DNA of 64,000 bases, from assembly GCF_017916365.1 (NCBI RefSeq), contig NZ_JAFMSU010000001.1, positions 1,054,001 to 1,118,000 on the forward strand, read 5' to 3'. Within the stretch, counting starts at the first letter, position 1; every line of letters begins with the position of its first letter. The translations under genes were made by a program, and so were the position numbers. This DNA is from Rufibacter roseolus. GTDB taxonomy: Bacteria; Bacteroidota; Bacteroidia; Cytophagales; Hymenobacteraceae. The notes beneath the pieces were generated by a model. It had not been told where the DNA came from and ran no database searches. It saw only the letters and a program-made list of their open reading frames with translations. This document shows, piece by piece, positions 1-8,017 of the stretch.

Positions 1-2
1 GG

Positions 3-962
3 CGGAACAAGAACATCTCGCAGATTCCGGCCAACAGCACCGGAAACCAGTCTAACCTGGGCTGGGAAGTGGTAACCAGGCTGACTTCTTCTGAGGAGAT
101 TTCTGCGGTATCGGTGAGTAAGTCGCCGGCCAACGTGGTGTACTTCGGGACCCGGTCCGGGAAACTCTACAAGTTCAATGATGCATCTGCTACTTCCCCT
201 ACCCGTACCACCGTTACCGGAACCAGCTTCCCATCGGGGGCGAACATAGGCTGTATTGCCATTGACCCGCGCGATGCGAACAAAGCGATTGTGGTGTTCA
301 CGAACTACAAAGTGGAAAGCCTCTTCTCCACCACCAACGGTGGAACTTCCTGGACGGCTATCTCGGGGAACCTGGAGGAGAACGGAGATGAGGAAGGAAA
401 TGGTCCGTCAACCAGATGGCTCACCATCCTGCCTAACCCTGATGGCACCACCAAATACCTGGTGGGTACCAGCACCGGCTTGTATTCCACGGCTACTCTT
501 AGCGGCAGAAACACCAACTGGATAAGGGAGGGTGCCAGCTCTATTGGCCAGGTGCCGGTAGACATGGTGCTCAGCCGTACCACCGATGACCTGGTGCTGG
601 TAGGTACCCACGGAAACGGGGTGTACAGCCGCCGCTACTCAGGGCCGCTCGCCTCACCGGAAGAAATAGCCAATGCCGCGCAGTTCGGACTGAAGCAGAA
701 CTACCCTAACCCTTTCCGCTCAGGATCGGTGACTACCATTCCTTTCTCTCTGGAGAAATCAGCCAACGTGAAGCTGACGGTATATGACCTGAGCGGCAGA
801 ACGGTGGCCACCCTGGTGAACGGCAGAAAGCAGGCCGGAACGCACCAGGTTAACTGGGACGGCAGGGCTGGCAGCGGCGGAATTGTTGCCTCAGGCAATT
901 ATCTGTACCAGCTTACCATTGATGGCAAGCAGTACACCAAACGCCTGACCTTCCTCCGGTAA
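3..962 (+). CDS. Secreted beta-propeller (sortilin/VPS10-like) protein with T9SS sorting domain, 5' end outside window
   Basis: The reading frame is open from the first bases of the window, so this is the C-terminal part of a longer gene; the GTG at 69 is only the first in-frame start-type codon. The visible protein has repeated propeller-blade sequence of the sortilin/BNR glycosyl-hydrolase-like kind (for example YFGTRSGKLYKFND and GTSTGLYSTATLSG). The last ~85 residues begin at QNYPNPF and run to a basic end (YTKRLTFLR), which is a type IX secretion C-terminal sorting domain including a FlgD-like Ig fold. It is therefore probably secreted or anchored at the cell surface. Propellers of this type occur in Bacteroidota surface hydrolases and adhesins; the enzymatic domain, if any, is not visible. 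A terminator hairpin follows directly. Confidence 0.85.
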   Translation, partial: RNKNISQIPANSTGNQSNLGWEVVTRLTSSEEISAVSVSKSPANVVYFGTRSGKLYKFNDASATSPTRTTVTGTSFPSGANIGCIAIDPRDANKAIVVFTNYKVESLFSTTNGGTSWTAISGNLEENGDEEGNGPSTRWLTILPNPDGTTKYLVGTSTGLYSTATLSGRNTNWIREGASSIGQVPVDMVLSRTTDDLVLVGTHGNGVYSRRYSGPLASPEEIANAAQFGLKQNYPNPFRSGSVTTIPFSLEKSANVKLTVYDLSGRTVATLVNGRKQAGTHQVNWDGRAGSGGIVASGNYLYQLTIDGKQYTKRLTFLR

Positions 963-980
963 AACACCCACCGCTTTAAA

Positions 981-1022
981 ACAGAAGAAGCTGCCCGAGA
1001 GTACTCCGGCAGCTTCTTCTGT
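981..1022 (+). terminator. Intrinsic terminator after the propeller gene
   Basis: Perfect 15-bp inverted repeat (ACAGAAGAAGCTGCC and its complement) around a short loop, followed by TTTT. It lies 19 bases after the stop codon. Confidence 0.8.
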
Positions 1023-1051
1023 TTTAAGGGTAATTTTTAACCAAGGATTAC

Positions 1052-1091
1052 AAAATAGAAAGGGAGCCTCTCAAGGCTCCCTTTCTATTTT
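1052..1091 (-). terminator. Terminator of hemB, probably bidirectional
   Basis: Perfect inverted repeat AAAATAGAAAGGGAGCC / GGCTCCCTTTCTATTTT with a 6-base loop. A- and T-runs on both sides allow it to work in both directions between the convergent propeller gene and hemB. Confidence 0.75.
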
Positions 1092-1121
1092 AAGGCTGTT
1101 TCTGGTAAAACAGGGCATAAA
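1092..1121. repeat. P1 dispersed palindrome
   Basis: AAGGCTGTTTCTGGTAAAAC followed by AGGGCATAAA; imperfect palindrome 5 bases beyond the hemB stop codon. One of more than 20 related copies in this window. Confidence 0.6.
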
Positions 1122-1125
1122 TGAA

Positions 1126-2106
1126 TTAGCGCTTCACGTACTGGGCAAACTCCTTCGCGAAGTAAGTGAGGATGATGTCTGCGCCGGCGCGTTTCATGCT
1201 CAACAGCGTTTCCAGCATGATCTTCTCTCCGTCCAGCCAGCCGTTCTGGGCCGCGGCTTTCACCATGGCGTACTCGCCGCTCACGTTGTAGGCCGCGATG
1301 GGCAGGTTAGAGTTATCTCGGAGCGATTTGATTACGTCCAGGTAGGAGAGGGCGGGCTTCACCATGAGGTAATCGGCGCCTTCCAGGGTGTCCAGTTCGG
1401 CCTCGATGAGGGCCTCGCGGCTGTTGGCAGGGTTCATCTGGTAGGTTTTCTTGTCGCCGTGCTTGGGGGCAGATTCAAGGGCATCGCGGAACGGACCGTA
1501 GAAGCCGCTAGCGTACTTGGCAGTGTAGCTCATGATAGACACGTTATAGAAGGCGTGCTTGTCCAGGAGCTGGCGGATGTGCGCCACGCGGCCGTCCATC
1601 ATGTCTGACGGAGCCACGATATCGGCGCCGGCCTGGGCCTGCGCCAAAGCCATCTGGCCTAGAACTTCCAGAGAGGCATCGTTGATGATCTCGCCGTTGT
1701 CCACAATGCCGTCGTGGCCGTCGGTGCTGTAAGGGTCCATGGCTACATCGGTTGCCAGCACGATGCCGGGGAACTGACGCTTCAACTCAGAGATGGTCTT
1801 CAGGAAAAGACCCTCAGGGTTCTTGCTCTCCTGCGCAAAGCGGTCTTTCTTGTCCTCGGAGATGTTGGGGAACGGCGCGAAGGCTTTGAGGCCCAGTTCC
1901 ACACACTGGCCTACCTCGTCTACCAGGCGGTCCAGGCTGAAACGGGAGATGCCGGGCATGGACGGAATGGCTTGCTGCACATTCTGGCCTTCGGTGACAA
2001 ATATGGGGAAAATAAGATCGTGTAAAGTGAGGTGATTTTCCTGTACCAGATTACGGATGACATCTGATTTACGGTTCCGGCGGGGCCGGCGGGTTAAATG
2101 GTTCAT
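1126..2106 (-). CDS. hemB: Delta-aminolevulinic acid dehydratase (porphobilinogen synthase)
   Basis: This enzyme condenses two 5-aminolevulinate molecules into porphobilinogen in the cytosolic haem/tetrapyrrole pathway. The 326 residues match the usual family length. The two active-site lysines are visible: K197 in SYTAKYASGFYGP and K250 in MVKPALSYLD. The metal-site segment around residues 120-133 reads DVAMDPYSTDGHDG, without the cysteines of zinc-type enzymes, so it belongs to the magnesium-type group. The ATG start gives the normal N-terminus (RRPRRNRKSD). It is a single gene; its promoter probably lies ~130 bases upstream at a TACCTTTG box. A strong hairpin follows the stop. Confidence 0.97.
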   Translation of the reverse strand: MNHLTRRPRRNRKSDVIRNLVQENHLTLHDLIFPIFVTEGQNVQQAIPSMPGISRFSLDRLVDEVGQCVELGLKAFAPFPNISEDKKDRFAQESKNPEGLFLKTISELKRQFPGIVLATDVAMDPYSTDGHDGIVDNGEIINDASLEVLGQMALAQAQAGADIVAPSDMMDGRVAHIRQLLDKHAFYNVSIMSYTAKYASGFYGPFRDALESAPKHGDKKTYQMNPANSREALIEAELDTLEGADYLMVKPALSYLDVIKSLRDNSNLPIAAYNVSGEYAMVKAAAQNGWLDGEKIMLETLLSMKRAGADIILTYFAKEFAQYVKR

Positions 2107-2231
2107 AGCAGCGGTTAGGGTTAAGCAAGCGGGTTCTTATCCTGAACGGGCCTGCTGCTGATACAACAAAAGCGTCCGGCGAAAAGTGTAGACAGGACCA
2201 AAATTTTCTGCCCACCTTCTCCGGCGCGGCG

Positions 2232-2239
2232 CAAAGGTA
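2232..2239 (-). promoter_or_regulatory. Candidate -7 box for hemB
   Basis: On the minus strand this reads TACCTTTG, matching the Bacteroidota -7 consensus TAnnTTTG. No clear TTG -33 element is visible at the right distance. Confidence 0.4.
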
Positions 2240-2293
2240 CGGCGCATGATTGTCAGATGCTATGTTTTCCACAACCTTGCAATTGACTCATGT

Positions 2294-2326
2294 TTAAGGG
2301 TTACTTTCCTGAAAACAGACCAAAAG
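2294..2326. repeat. P1 dispersed palindrome (weak copy)
   Basis: Contains the recurring core TTTCCTGAAAACAGACC, next to the rocD terminator. Confidence 0.4.
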
Positions 2327-2327
2327 C

Positions 2328-2363
2328 AAAAGGCTGCCCAAACGCGAAGTCCAGGCAGCCTTT
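2328..2363 (-). terminator. Terminator of the ornithine aminotransferase gene
   Basis: Inverted repeat AAAGGCTGCC / GGCAGCCTTT with a 15-base loop. Read on the minus strand, the stem is followed by T-rich sequence. Confidence 0.65.
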
Positions 2364-2384
2364 CTGTGAGGGAGTGCTAGTGTT

Positions 2385-3626
2385 CTAGAACTCCGCCAGC
2401 GTTTTCTCAATGATATCGCAGCAGGCGTTCAATTGCTCCTCAGTGATCACCAGGGGTGGCGCAAAGCGGATGATGTCGCCGTGGGTGGGTTTAGCCAAAA
2501 GGCCGTTCTCCATCAGTTTCACGCAGACATCCCAGGCGGTGCGGCCATCTGGAGTGGGTTGGATGATAACGGCGTTAAGCAAACCACGGCCGCGCACCAG
2601 GCTCACCAGTTCAGGATGGCGGGCTTTGAGTTCGTTCATCCGTGCACGGAAGATCTCACCCAGGCGCATGGCGTTTTCGGTGAGGTTCTCGTCCCGGATC
2701 ACGTCCAAGGCGGCCACGGCTACGGCGCAGGCCAGCGGGTTACCTCCGAAGGTAGAGCCGTGCTCGCCGGGTTGGATGCAGAGCATGATGCGGTCATCGG
2801 CGAGCGCCACAGAAACTGGCAGCACGCCACCCGAAAGGGCTTTGCCCAGGATCAGGATATCGGCTTTGACGCCATCGTAATTAGAGGCCAGCATCTTGCC
2901 GGTACGGCCAATGCCTGTCTGGATCTCATCAATGATCAGGAGTACGTTGTATTTCTCGCATAGGGCTTTGGCGCCGCTCAGGTAACCGTCTGAAGGAACC
3001 ACTACGCCAGCCTCGCCCTGGATGGGCTCTACCATGAAAGCACAGATATGGGCGTTTTCCTGCAATGCTCTTTCCAATGCCTCCAGGTTGTCATACGGCA
3101 GCACTTTGTAACCCGGCATGTACGGTCCGAAGCCTACGGTGCTGCTGGGATCAGTGGAGAAGGAGATGATACCGGTGGTGCGCCCGTGGAAGTTGTGCTC
3201 CACTACCAGAATCTCGGCCTCGTGCGGCGGAATGCCTTTTTCTTTGTACCCCCACTTGCGGGCCAGTTTAAGGGCGGTTTCCACAGCCTCGGCGCCGGAA
3301 TTCATGAGCAAGGCTTTGTCGTAGCCAAACAGCTCGGTCAGGTATTTCTCGGCGGGGCCCAGTTTATCATTGTAGAAAGCGCGCGAGGTGAGCGTGAGTT
3401 GCTGGGCCTGCTCGGTAAGGGCGCCGATAATGCGCGGGTGGCAGTGGCCCTGGTTCACGGCGCTGTACGCCGAAAGGAAATCATAGTACCGGTTGCCTTC
3501 CACATCCCAGAGATAAACCCCCTCGCCGCGGCTAAGCACCACCGGCAGCGGATGATAGTTGTGGGCTCCGTATTTGTCTTCTAAGGCAATGGCCTCTTGG
3601 CTGGAGGTAACTGTGGAAGTATTCAT
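2385..3626 (-). CDS. rocD: Ornithine--oxo-acid aminotransferase
   Basis: A PLP-dependent class III aminotransferase that moves the delta-amino group of ornithine to 2-oxoglutarate, giving glutamate semialdehyde (arginine/ornithine to proline/glutamate interconversion). From the start chosen here the protein has 413 residues, normal for the family. The PLP-binding lysine is K262 in ILGKALSGG, and the aspartate that contacts the cofactor ring is in [13 protein letters not shown]. The frame stays open for 17 more codons upstream (to 3677), but homologues begin near [10 protein letters not shown], so the ATG at 3626 is preferred. It is monocistronic, between hemB and a divergent DUF5522 gene. Confidence 0.93.
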   Translation of the reverse strand: MNTSTVTSSQEAIALEDKYGAHNYHPLPVVLSRGEGVYLWDVEGNRYYDFLSAYSAVNQGHCHPRIIGALTEQAQQLTLTSRAFYNDKLGPAEKYLTELFGYDKALLMNSGAEAVETALKLARKWGYKEKGIPPHEAEILVVEHNFHGRTTGIISFSTDPSSTVGFGPYMPGYKVLPYDNLEALERALQENAHICAFMVEPIQGEAGVVVPSDGYLSGAKALCEKYNVLLIIDEIQTGIGRTGKMLASNYDGVKADILILGKALSGGVLPVSVALADDRIMLCIQPGEHGSTFGGNPLACAVAVAALDVIRDENLTENAMRLGEIFRARMNELKARHPELVSLVRGRGLLNAVIIQPTPDGRTAWDVCVKLMENGLLAKPTHGDIIRFAPPLVITEEQLNACCDIIEKTLAEF

Positions 3627-3784
3627 GTGTTGTAGGTTTAAGGTGATTGAAAAGAAGGCGGTGCTTCCCCGTTTCAATAAATACGCAGGAACCGCTTGCA
3701 GAGATAAATGTAAAGAAAAGTCTTGAAAGGCTAACGAACGTGCGTAGCTTCTAGAAGAACTGAGCGTATCTCAGGCTTTTTTAT

Positions 3785-3813
3785 CCCGTTTTCTTGAAAA
3801 CTGCTCCTAAACG
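3785..3813. repeat. P1 dispersed palindrome
   Basis: Core CCCGTTTTCTTGAAAACTG, then CTCCTAAACG. It lies in the divergent intergenic region between rocD and the DUF5522 gene. Confidence 0.5.
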
Positions 3814-3856
3814 ACATTTCAAATGAGGTGGGCTTTCATGCGACCCCATGGCCTTG

Positions 3857-3864
3857 TATCTTTG
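3857..3864 (+). promoter_or_regulatory. -7 promoter box of the DUF5522 gene
   Basis: TATCTTTG matches TAnnTTTG exactly and ends 4 bases before the chosen ATG, so the mRNA would be leaderless or nearly so. Confidence 0.55.
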
Positions 3865-3868
3865 CGGC

Positions 3869-4066
3869 ATGAAGCCCAAACCGCTGCCGCTGGAACCCGG
3901 CGACTTTTACTTCAACGAGCAGGGGCTCATAGTTTTCACGGAGCAGTACCACCGCCGGCGCGGCTATTGCTGCCAGAGCGGCTGCAAACATTGTCCTTAC
4001 GGATTCACCAAAAAGGGGAATTCTGGGCCGGCAGATGGAAGCAAAAAGGACGCTGAGGCTAGTTAA
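3869..4066 (+). CDS. DUF5522 small cysteine-rich protein
   Basis: A 65-residue protein with a conserved cysteine cluster, CCQSGCKHCPYGF, near residues 31-43, typical of the DUF5522 family found in many Bacteroidota. The cysteines could hold a metal; no function is established. The ATG at 3869 is preferred over one seven codons upstream, because homologues begin with a short MKP-type N-terminus and the upstream codons overlap the promoter box. The C-terminal tail is polar and probably disordered. The rpmB gene follows with its own promoter. Confidence 0.8.
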   Translation: MKPKPLPLEPGDFYFNEQGLIVFTEQYHRRRGYCCQSGCKHCPYGFTKKGNSGPADGSKKDAEAS

Positions 4067-4111
4067 AACACTTTTGAAGAACACATTAAAGAAAAAAGTT
4101 GCGCGCAAGGG

Positions 4112-4142
4112 TTGACATTGCACAACTTTTTGCGGATATTTG
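4112..4142 (+). promoter_or_regulatory. Promoter of rpmB
   Basis: TTGACATTG at 4112 and GATATTTG at 4135-4142 are separated by 20 bases after the TTG, matching the Bacteroidota -33/-7 layout. The start codon is 35 bases downstream. Confidence 0.6.
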
Positions 4143-4176
4143 CATCCCTTTTGTAATAAACGATACTAACGATACA

Positions 4177-4416
4177 ATGGCACGAGTTTGTGATTTAACC
4201 GGTAAAAGAGTGCAGGTGGGTAACCGCGTTTCGCACGCCAACAATAAAACAAAACGCAAGTTTTACCCGAACTTGCAGAAAAAGCGCTTCTACATCCCAG
4301 AAGAGGATGCTTGGGTGACTTTGAAAGTTTCTACTTCTGCGCTCCGCACTATCTCTAAGAACGGTATTTCTGCTGTTCTGAAGAAAGCCAAAGAAGACGG
4401 TTACATCGTTTACTAA
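4177..4416 (+). CDS. rpmB: 50S ribosomal protein L28
   Basis: A 79-residue protein of the large ribosomal subunit. It begins [20 protein letters not shown], the standard L28 N-terminus, and includes [14 protein letters not shown]. The open frame continues upstream to 4099, but those codons overlap the promoter, so the ATG at 4177 is the start. An exported aminopeptidase gene begins 10 bases after the stop and may be partly cotranscribed. Confidence 0.97.
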   Translation: MARVCDLTGKRVQVGNRVSHANNKTKRKFYPNLQKKRFYIPEEDAWVTLKVSTSALRTISKNGISAVLKKAKEDGYIVY

Positions 4417-4425
4417 GCTTCTGCC

Positions 4426-6045
4426 ATGAAGGCTCTGCGACACCTTTGTTTTACATTGCTTGTGTCGCTGCCGATAGGGGTGACTGCGCAATCAACCGGC
4501 CCGGACAAACCTGCGGATTTCCTGGATAAAGAATTTCACCGGCAACGGAGAGAGGCCCTGCGGCAAAAGCTGCCGGCCCACTCCGTTGCCGTTTTGTTTT
4601 CCAACCCCTTGAGGAACCGAGCCAACGATGTGGACTTCAACTTCCACCAGGACCCTGATTTTTACTACCTCACCGGGTACCGCGAGCCTAATGCCGTTCT
4701 GCTGCTGTTCTCTGACCAGCACATGATCAATGGCGTGGCCACCCAAGAAGTGCTGTTTGCGCAGCCACGTAACCCGCAGCGGGAGTCCTGGACCGGCAAG
4801 CGCCTGGGCGAGGAGGGCGTGAAGCAGCATTTAGGCCTGACGCACGCGCTGCCTGCCACCGCCTTCGCCACCTTCAAGCTGGACACGGCGGCTTTTGACC
4901 AGATCCTGTTTCTGAGCCTACCCACGGACCTCCGGAACGAGCCCGGCGACAAAGCCGATTTGTACGATTTGGTGGCGCAGTTCCGCCAGAAGATAGGCGT
5001 CTCTCCCTCGCAGGATTTCGCCCATCAGGAACTATACCAGCTCATCAAACAATACGATGTCCAGTCTGGTGACAAAGTAAAGCAGGAGGTGCAGCGCCAA
5101 ATGGGAGCCAATCCAAGCCTGAACAACAACGCGTTCCTGAAGAGTTACCTGGCCGCCAAAGATGCACCTGCCCGGGCCGCCCTGGTTGCGAACATGCCCA
5201 AGGAGAAGTTTGATTTGTCTAGTTTGGAAACTGCTCTGGCCCAGATGCGGGAAACCAAAGCTCCCGAGGAGATGAAGCTGCTCCGGAAGGCCATTGCCAT
5301 GTCTGCCATTGGGCAGTTGGAGGTGATGAAAGCCATGCAGCCCAACATGTCAGAGACCGAGGTGCAGGGCATCCATGAGTTCGTCTATAAAAAATACGGG
5401 TCTGAATACGAGGGCTATCCGTCCATTGTAGGCGCGGGCAGCAACGGTTGCATTCTGCACTACATTGAAAACGAAAAGCCCAAACTGGGCAACGAGCTGG
5501 TCTTAATGGACCTTGGCGCGGAGTACCACGGCTACACCGCTGATGTGACCCGTACCATTCCGGCCAACGGCAAGTTCACCGCGGCGCAGAAGCAGATCTA
5601 TGAGCTGGTGTATGCTGCCCAGGAAGCTGGGTTCAAGGAATGCAAAGTAGGCAATATGTTCAGCGCACCCAACGTAGCCGCGCAGGCGGTTCTGGCCGAG
5701 GGGCTGATCAAATTGGGCATCATCCAGAAAGCCGAAGAAGCGCGCCGCTACACCATGCACGGCGTATCGCATTACCTGGGCCTGGACGTGCACGACCGCG
5801 GCACCTATGGTCCTTTTAAGCCTAACACCGTGATCACCGTGGAGCCTGGCATCTACATCCCCGAAGGCAGTCCCTGCGACAAGAAGTGGTGGGGGATAGG
5901 CGTGAGGATTGAGGACGACGTGCTTATCACGGAGAATGGCTGGGAGAACCTGTCAGTGGCCGCGCCTCGCACGGTGAAAGACATTGAGGCCACTATGGCT
6001 AAGCCTAGTCCGCTGGATAACTTCAAACTGCCTGAGTTAAAGTAA
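4426..6045 (+). CDS. pepP: Exported Xaa-Pro aminopeptidase (M24B, PepP-like)
   Basis: A 539-residue metallopeptidase that releases N-terminal residues preceding proline. Residues 1-21 form a signal peptide (LCFTLLVSLPIGVTAQ), so it acts in the periplasm or outside the cell. An N-terminal aminopeptidase-P domain (DVDFNFHQDPDFYYLTGY) is followed by the M24 pita-bread catalytic domain. The metal ligands are visible: D362 in LMDLGAEYHGY, D373 in TADVTRTIP, the histidine of MHGVSHYLGLDVHD, and the glutamates of TVEPGIY and GVRIEDDVLIT. At 10 bases from rpmB it may be read partly from that promoter. A P1 palindrome follows the stop. Confidence 0.93.
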   Translation: MKALRHLCFTLLVSLPIGVTAQSTGPDKPADFLDKEFHRQRREALRQKLPAHSVAVLFSNPLRNRANDVDFNFHQDPDFYYLTGYREPNAVLLLFSDQHMINGVATQEVLFAQPRNPQRESWTGKRLGEEGVKQHLGLTHALPATAFATFKLDTAAFDQILFLSLPTDLRNEPGDKADLYDLVAQFRQKIGVSPSQDFAHQELYQLIKQYDVQSGDKVKQEVQRQMGANPSLNNNAFLKSYLAAKDAPARAALVANMPKEKFDLSSLETALAQMRETKAPEEMKLLRKAIAMSAIGQLEVMKAMQPNMSETEVQGIHEFVYKKYGSEYEGYPSIVGAGSNGCILHYIENEKPKLGNELVLMDLGAEYHGYTADVTRTIPANGKFTAAQKQIYELVYAAQEAGFKECKVGNMFSAPNVAAQAVLAEGLIKLGIIQKAEEARRYTMHGVSHYLGLDVHDRGTYGPFKPNTVITVEPGIYIPEGSPCDKKWWGIGVRIEDDVLITENGWENLSVAAPRTVKDIEATMAKPSPLDNFKLPELK

Positions 6046-6087
6046 GGGCGTCGCCTGCTGGCGACAAGTGCCAAACCGCGAAGGGGT

Positions 6088-6120
6088 TTTGAGGCTATTT
6101 TGTGGAAAACAGGCCCAAAA
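6088..6120. repeat. P1 dispersed palindrome
   Basis: TTTGAGGCTATTTTGTGGAA then AACAGGCCCAAAA; 42 bases after the aminopeptidase stop codon. Confidence 0.65.
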
Positions 6121-6217
6121 GGAACTAAAGCGCGTCACCTGAACTTAGCAGAGTGAAAAAGAACAGGCTTTGGGGCGCAAACTGCGTGATACCCAAAGTA
6201 AAAAAGTAGAAAAGCAT

Positions 6218-6248
6218 TTGTAAATACAGGACTGGCCTCGTATATTTG
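6218..6248 (+). promoter_or_regulatory. Promoter of the rpmG-DUF4295 operon
   Basis: TTG at 6218-6220, exactly 20 bases of spacer, then TATATTTG at 6241-6248: a near-perfect Bacteroidota -33/-7 promoter. The rpmG start codon is 27 bases downstream. Confidence 0.75.
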
Positions 6249-6275
6249 CAGTCCTAAATAAAAATCAACTTCGCG

Positions 6276-6464
6276 ATGGCAAAGAAAGCTAAAGGCAATA
6301 GAGTTCAGGTGATTTTGGAGTGCACTGAGCAGAAAAACTCCGGCGTACCTGGCATGTCTCGGTATATCACTACCAAAAACAGAAAGAACACTCCTGAGCG
6401 TTTGGAGATGAAGAAGTTCAATCCGTTCATGAAGAAAGTTACCGTACATAAAGAAATTAAATAA
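6276..6464 (+). CDS. rpmG: 50S ribosomal protein L33
   Basis: A 62-residue large-subunit ribosomal protein starting [19 protein letters not shown] and containing the family signature [19 protein letters not shown]. The zinc-ribbon cysteines of C+ L33 forms are missing (one cysteine remains), so this is a C- paralogue type. It is the first gene of the rpmG-DUF4295 operon; the next ATG comes two bases after its stop. Confidence 0.97.
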   Translation: MAKKAKGNRVQVILECTEQKNSGVPGMSRYITTKNRKNTPERLEMKKFNPFMKKVTVHKEIK

Positions 6465-6466
6465 CC

Positions 6467-6619
6467 ATGGCTAAGAAAGTAGTAGCAACCCTGAAAACTT
6501 CTACCGGTAAAGACTGGGCGAAGGTGATCAAAGCCGTTAAGTCTCCTAAGACTGGTGCTTATACCTTCAGAGAAGAAATGGTGCCTGTAGATCAAGTACA
6601 GGACGCCCTGAAAAAATAA
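6467..6619 (+). CDS. DUF4295 small basic protein
   Basis: A 50-residue lysine-rich protein (MAKKVVATLKTSTGKDWAKV to the end DALKK). The DUF4295 family is restricted to Bacteroidota and sits almost invariably between rpmG and ftsY, as here. Size, charge and position suggest a ribosome-associated protein; that role is an inference from context. The stop is followed by an intrinsic terminator before ftsY. Confidence 0.92.
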   Translation: MAKKVVATLKTSTGKDWAKVIKAVKSPKTGAYTFREEMVPVDQVQDALKK

Positions 6620-6649
6620 TTGCCGATATCGCATTGATGATATACCTGT

Positions 6650-6678
6650 AAAAGTCCCTCCATACCAGGGACTTTTTT
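6650..6678 (+). terminator. Terminator after rpmG-DUF4295
   Basis: AAAAGTCCCT / AGGGACTTTT hairpin with a 7-base loop and a T-run. It separates the small-protein operon from ftsY. Confidence 0.8.
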
Positions 6679-6727
6679 GGTATATTCTAATTTCTAATTT
6701 TCACCTCCAATAGTTCCCTAGACCGCT

Positions 6728-7687
6728 ATGGCACTTTTCGGTTTCTTCAGCAAAGACAAAAAAGAATCTCTGGACAAAGGTCTGGAGAAAACCAAAACCA
6801 GTTTCTTTGACCAGCTCAGCAAAGCCGTAGTAGGCAAGTCTAAGGTGGACGAAGAAGTATTGGATGAGCTGGAGACCGTGCTGGTACATGCTGATGTAGG
6901 GATTGGAACCACCGTCAAGATCATTGACCGTATTGAGAAACGCGTAGCGCGGGACAAATACGTGGGCACCTCAGACCTGGACCGCATCCTGCGCGAAGAG
7001 ATTGCGGACCTCATGGAAGAGAACAAAGGAGGCGTCGCCGCCGACTTCACCCTTCCAGATACTGGCGGCAATCCCTACGTGATTATGGTGGTGGGCGTGA
7101 ACGGCGTGGGCAAGACTACTACCATTGGTAAGTTGGCCTCGCAGTTCCACAAAGCCGGTAAGAAAGTAGTGCTGGGCGCTGGCGATACCTTCCGTGCCGC
7201 TGCTGTTGACCAACTCAAGATCTGGGGCGACCGCGTAGGCATACCCGTGATTGACCACGGCATGAACACCGACCCGGCCTCTGTGGCGTATGACGCCGTG
7301 AAGAAAGGTGTGGAGATGAACGCCGATGTGGTGATTATTGACACCGCCGGACGTCTGCATACCAAAGTGGGCTTGATGAACGAACTCTCCAAGATCAAGC
7401 GCGTGATGCAGAAGGTGATTGAGGATGCGCCGCAGGAGGTATTGCTGGTATTGGACGGCAGCACCGGCCAGAACGCCGTAATCCAGGCCCGCGAGTTCAC
7501 CAAAGCCACCGAAGTAACAGCCCTGGCCGTAACCAAACTGGACGGAACAGCCAAAGGCGGCGTGATCATCGGCATCTCAGACGAGTTCAAAATTCCGGTG
7601 AAATACATCGGGGTAGGCGAGCGTGTGGAAGACTTGCAGGTGTTTGACAAGCGTGAGTTCGTAGATTCGTTGTTCTCCAAGAAATAG
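6728..7687 (+). CDS. ftsY: Signal recognition particle receptor FtsY
   Basis: SRP-family GTPase that docks ribosome-SRP complexes at the inner membrane for cotranslational insertion. It has 319 residues and a very short N-terminus, lacking the long acidic A domain of E. coli FtsY, as is normal in Bacteroidota. The N domain covers ~20-100. In the G domain, the P-loop GVNGVGKTT is at 123-131, DTAGR at 205-209 and TKLD at 269-272. The C-terminal VGERVEDLQVFD motif is intact. A terminator separates it from DUF4295 upstream. Confidence 0.97.
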   Translation: MALFGFFSKDKKESLDKGLEKTKTSFFDQLSKAVVGKSKVDEEVLDELETVLVHADVGIGTTVKIIDRIEKRVARDKYVGTSDLDRILREEIADLMEENKGGVAADFTLPDTGGNPYVIMVVGVNGVGKTTTIGKLASQFHKAGKKVVLGAGDTFRAAAVDQLKIWGDRVGIPVIDHGMNTDPASVAYDAVKKGVEMNADVVIIDTAGRLHTKVGLMNELSKIKRVMQKVIEDAPQEVLLVLDGSTGQNAVIQAREFTKATEVTALAVTKLDGTAKGGVIIGISDEFKIPVKYIGVGERVEDLQVFDKREFVDSLFSKK

Positions 7688-7693
7688 TAAATC

Positions 7694-7727
7694 TGTTTTG
7701 GGCTTGTTGTGCGAAAAGCAGGCCCAG
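7694..7727. repeat. P1 dispersed palindrome
   Basis: TGTTTTGGGCTTGTTGTGCG then AAAAGCAGGCCCAG; 7 bases after the ftsY stop codon. Confidence 0.6.
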
Positions 7728-7817
7728 AATGGATGAATCTTTACTGCTTTTAAATTCTTCCTGCTTCAAGTTTTCAACTTGTGAGACATAGAAGCAGAAA
7801 AGTCTGGAATACCTACC

Positions 7818-7853
7818 TTGAGGCTGCCGCCTCACTGAAGTTTCAAACTTCAG
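7818..7853 (-). repeat. P2 palindromic repeat
   Basis: On the minus strand: CTGAAGTTTGAAACTTCAG followed by TGAGGCGGCAGCCTCAA. The same two-part structure recurs at 23587 with different but still complementary arms. The 330-base ftsY-rimO gap otherwise holds a P1 copy and a related palindrome near 7765 (CAAGTTTTCAACTTG). Confidence 0.6.
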
Positions 7854-8017
7854 ATCAAAATAGGTCAAAGTTGAAAGCTTGAACCAGAGAAAATATATCA
7901 GATAGATATTGTAGTTAGGCTATTTAGAGGCTCATTCTAATAAAATAGGCGCAAAGTAAACCAAATGACCCGTTTTGGTTGTTGCCCACCATAACAAAGA
8001 TTCCCTAAGACAGGCAC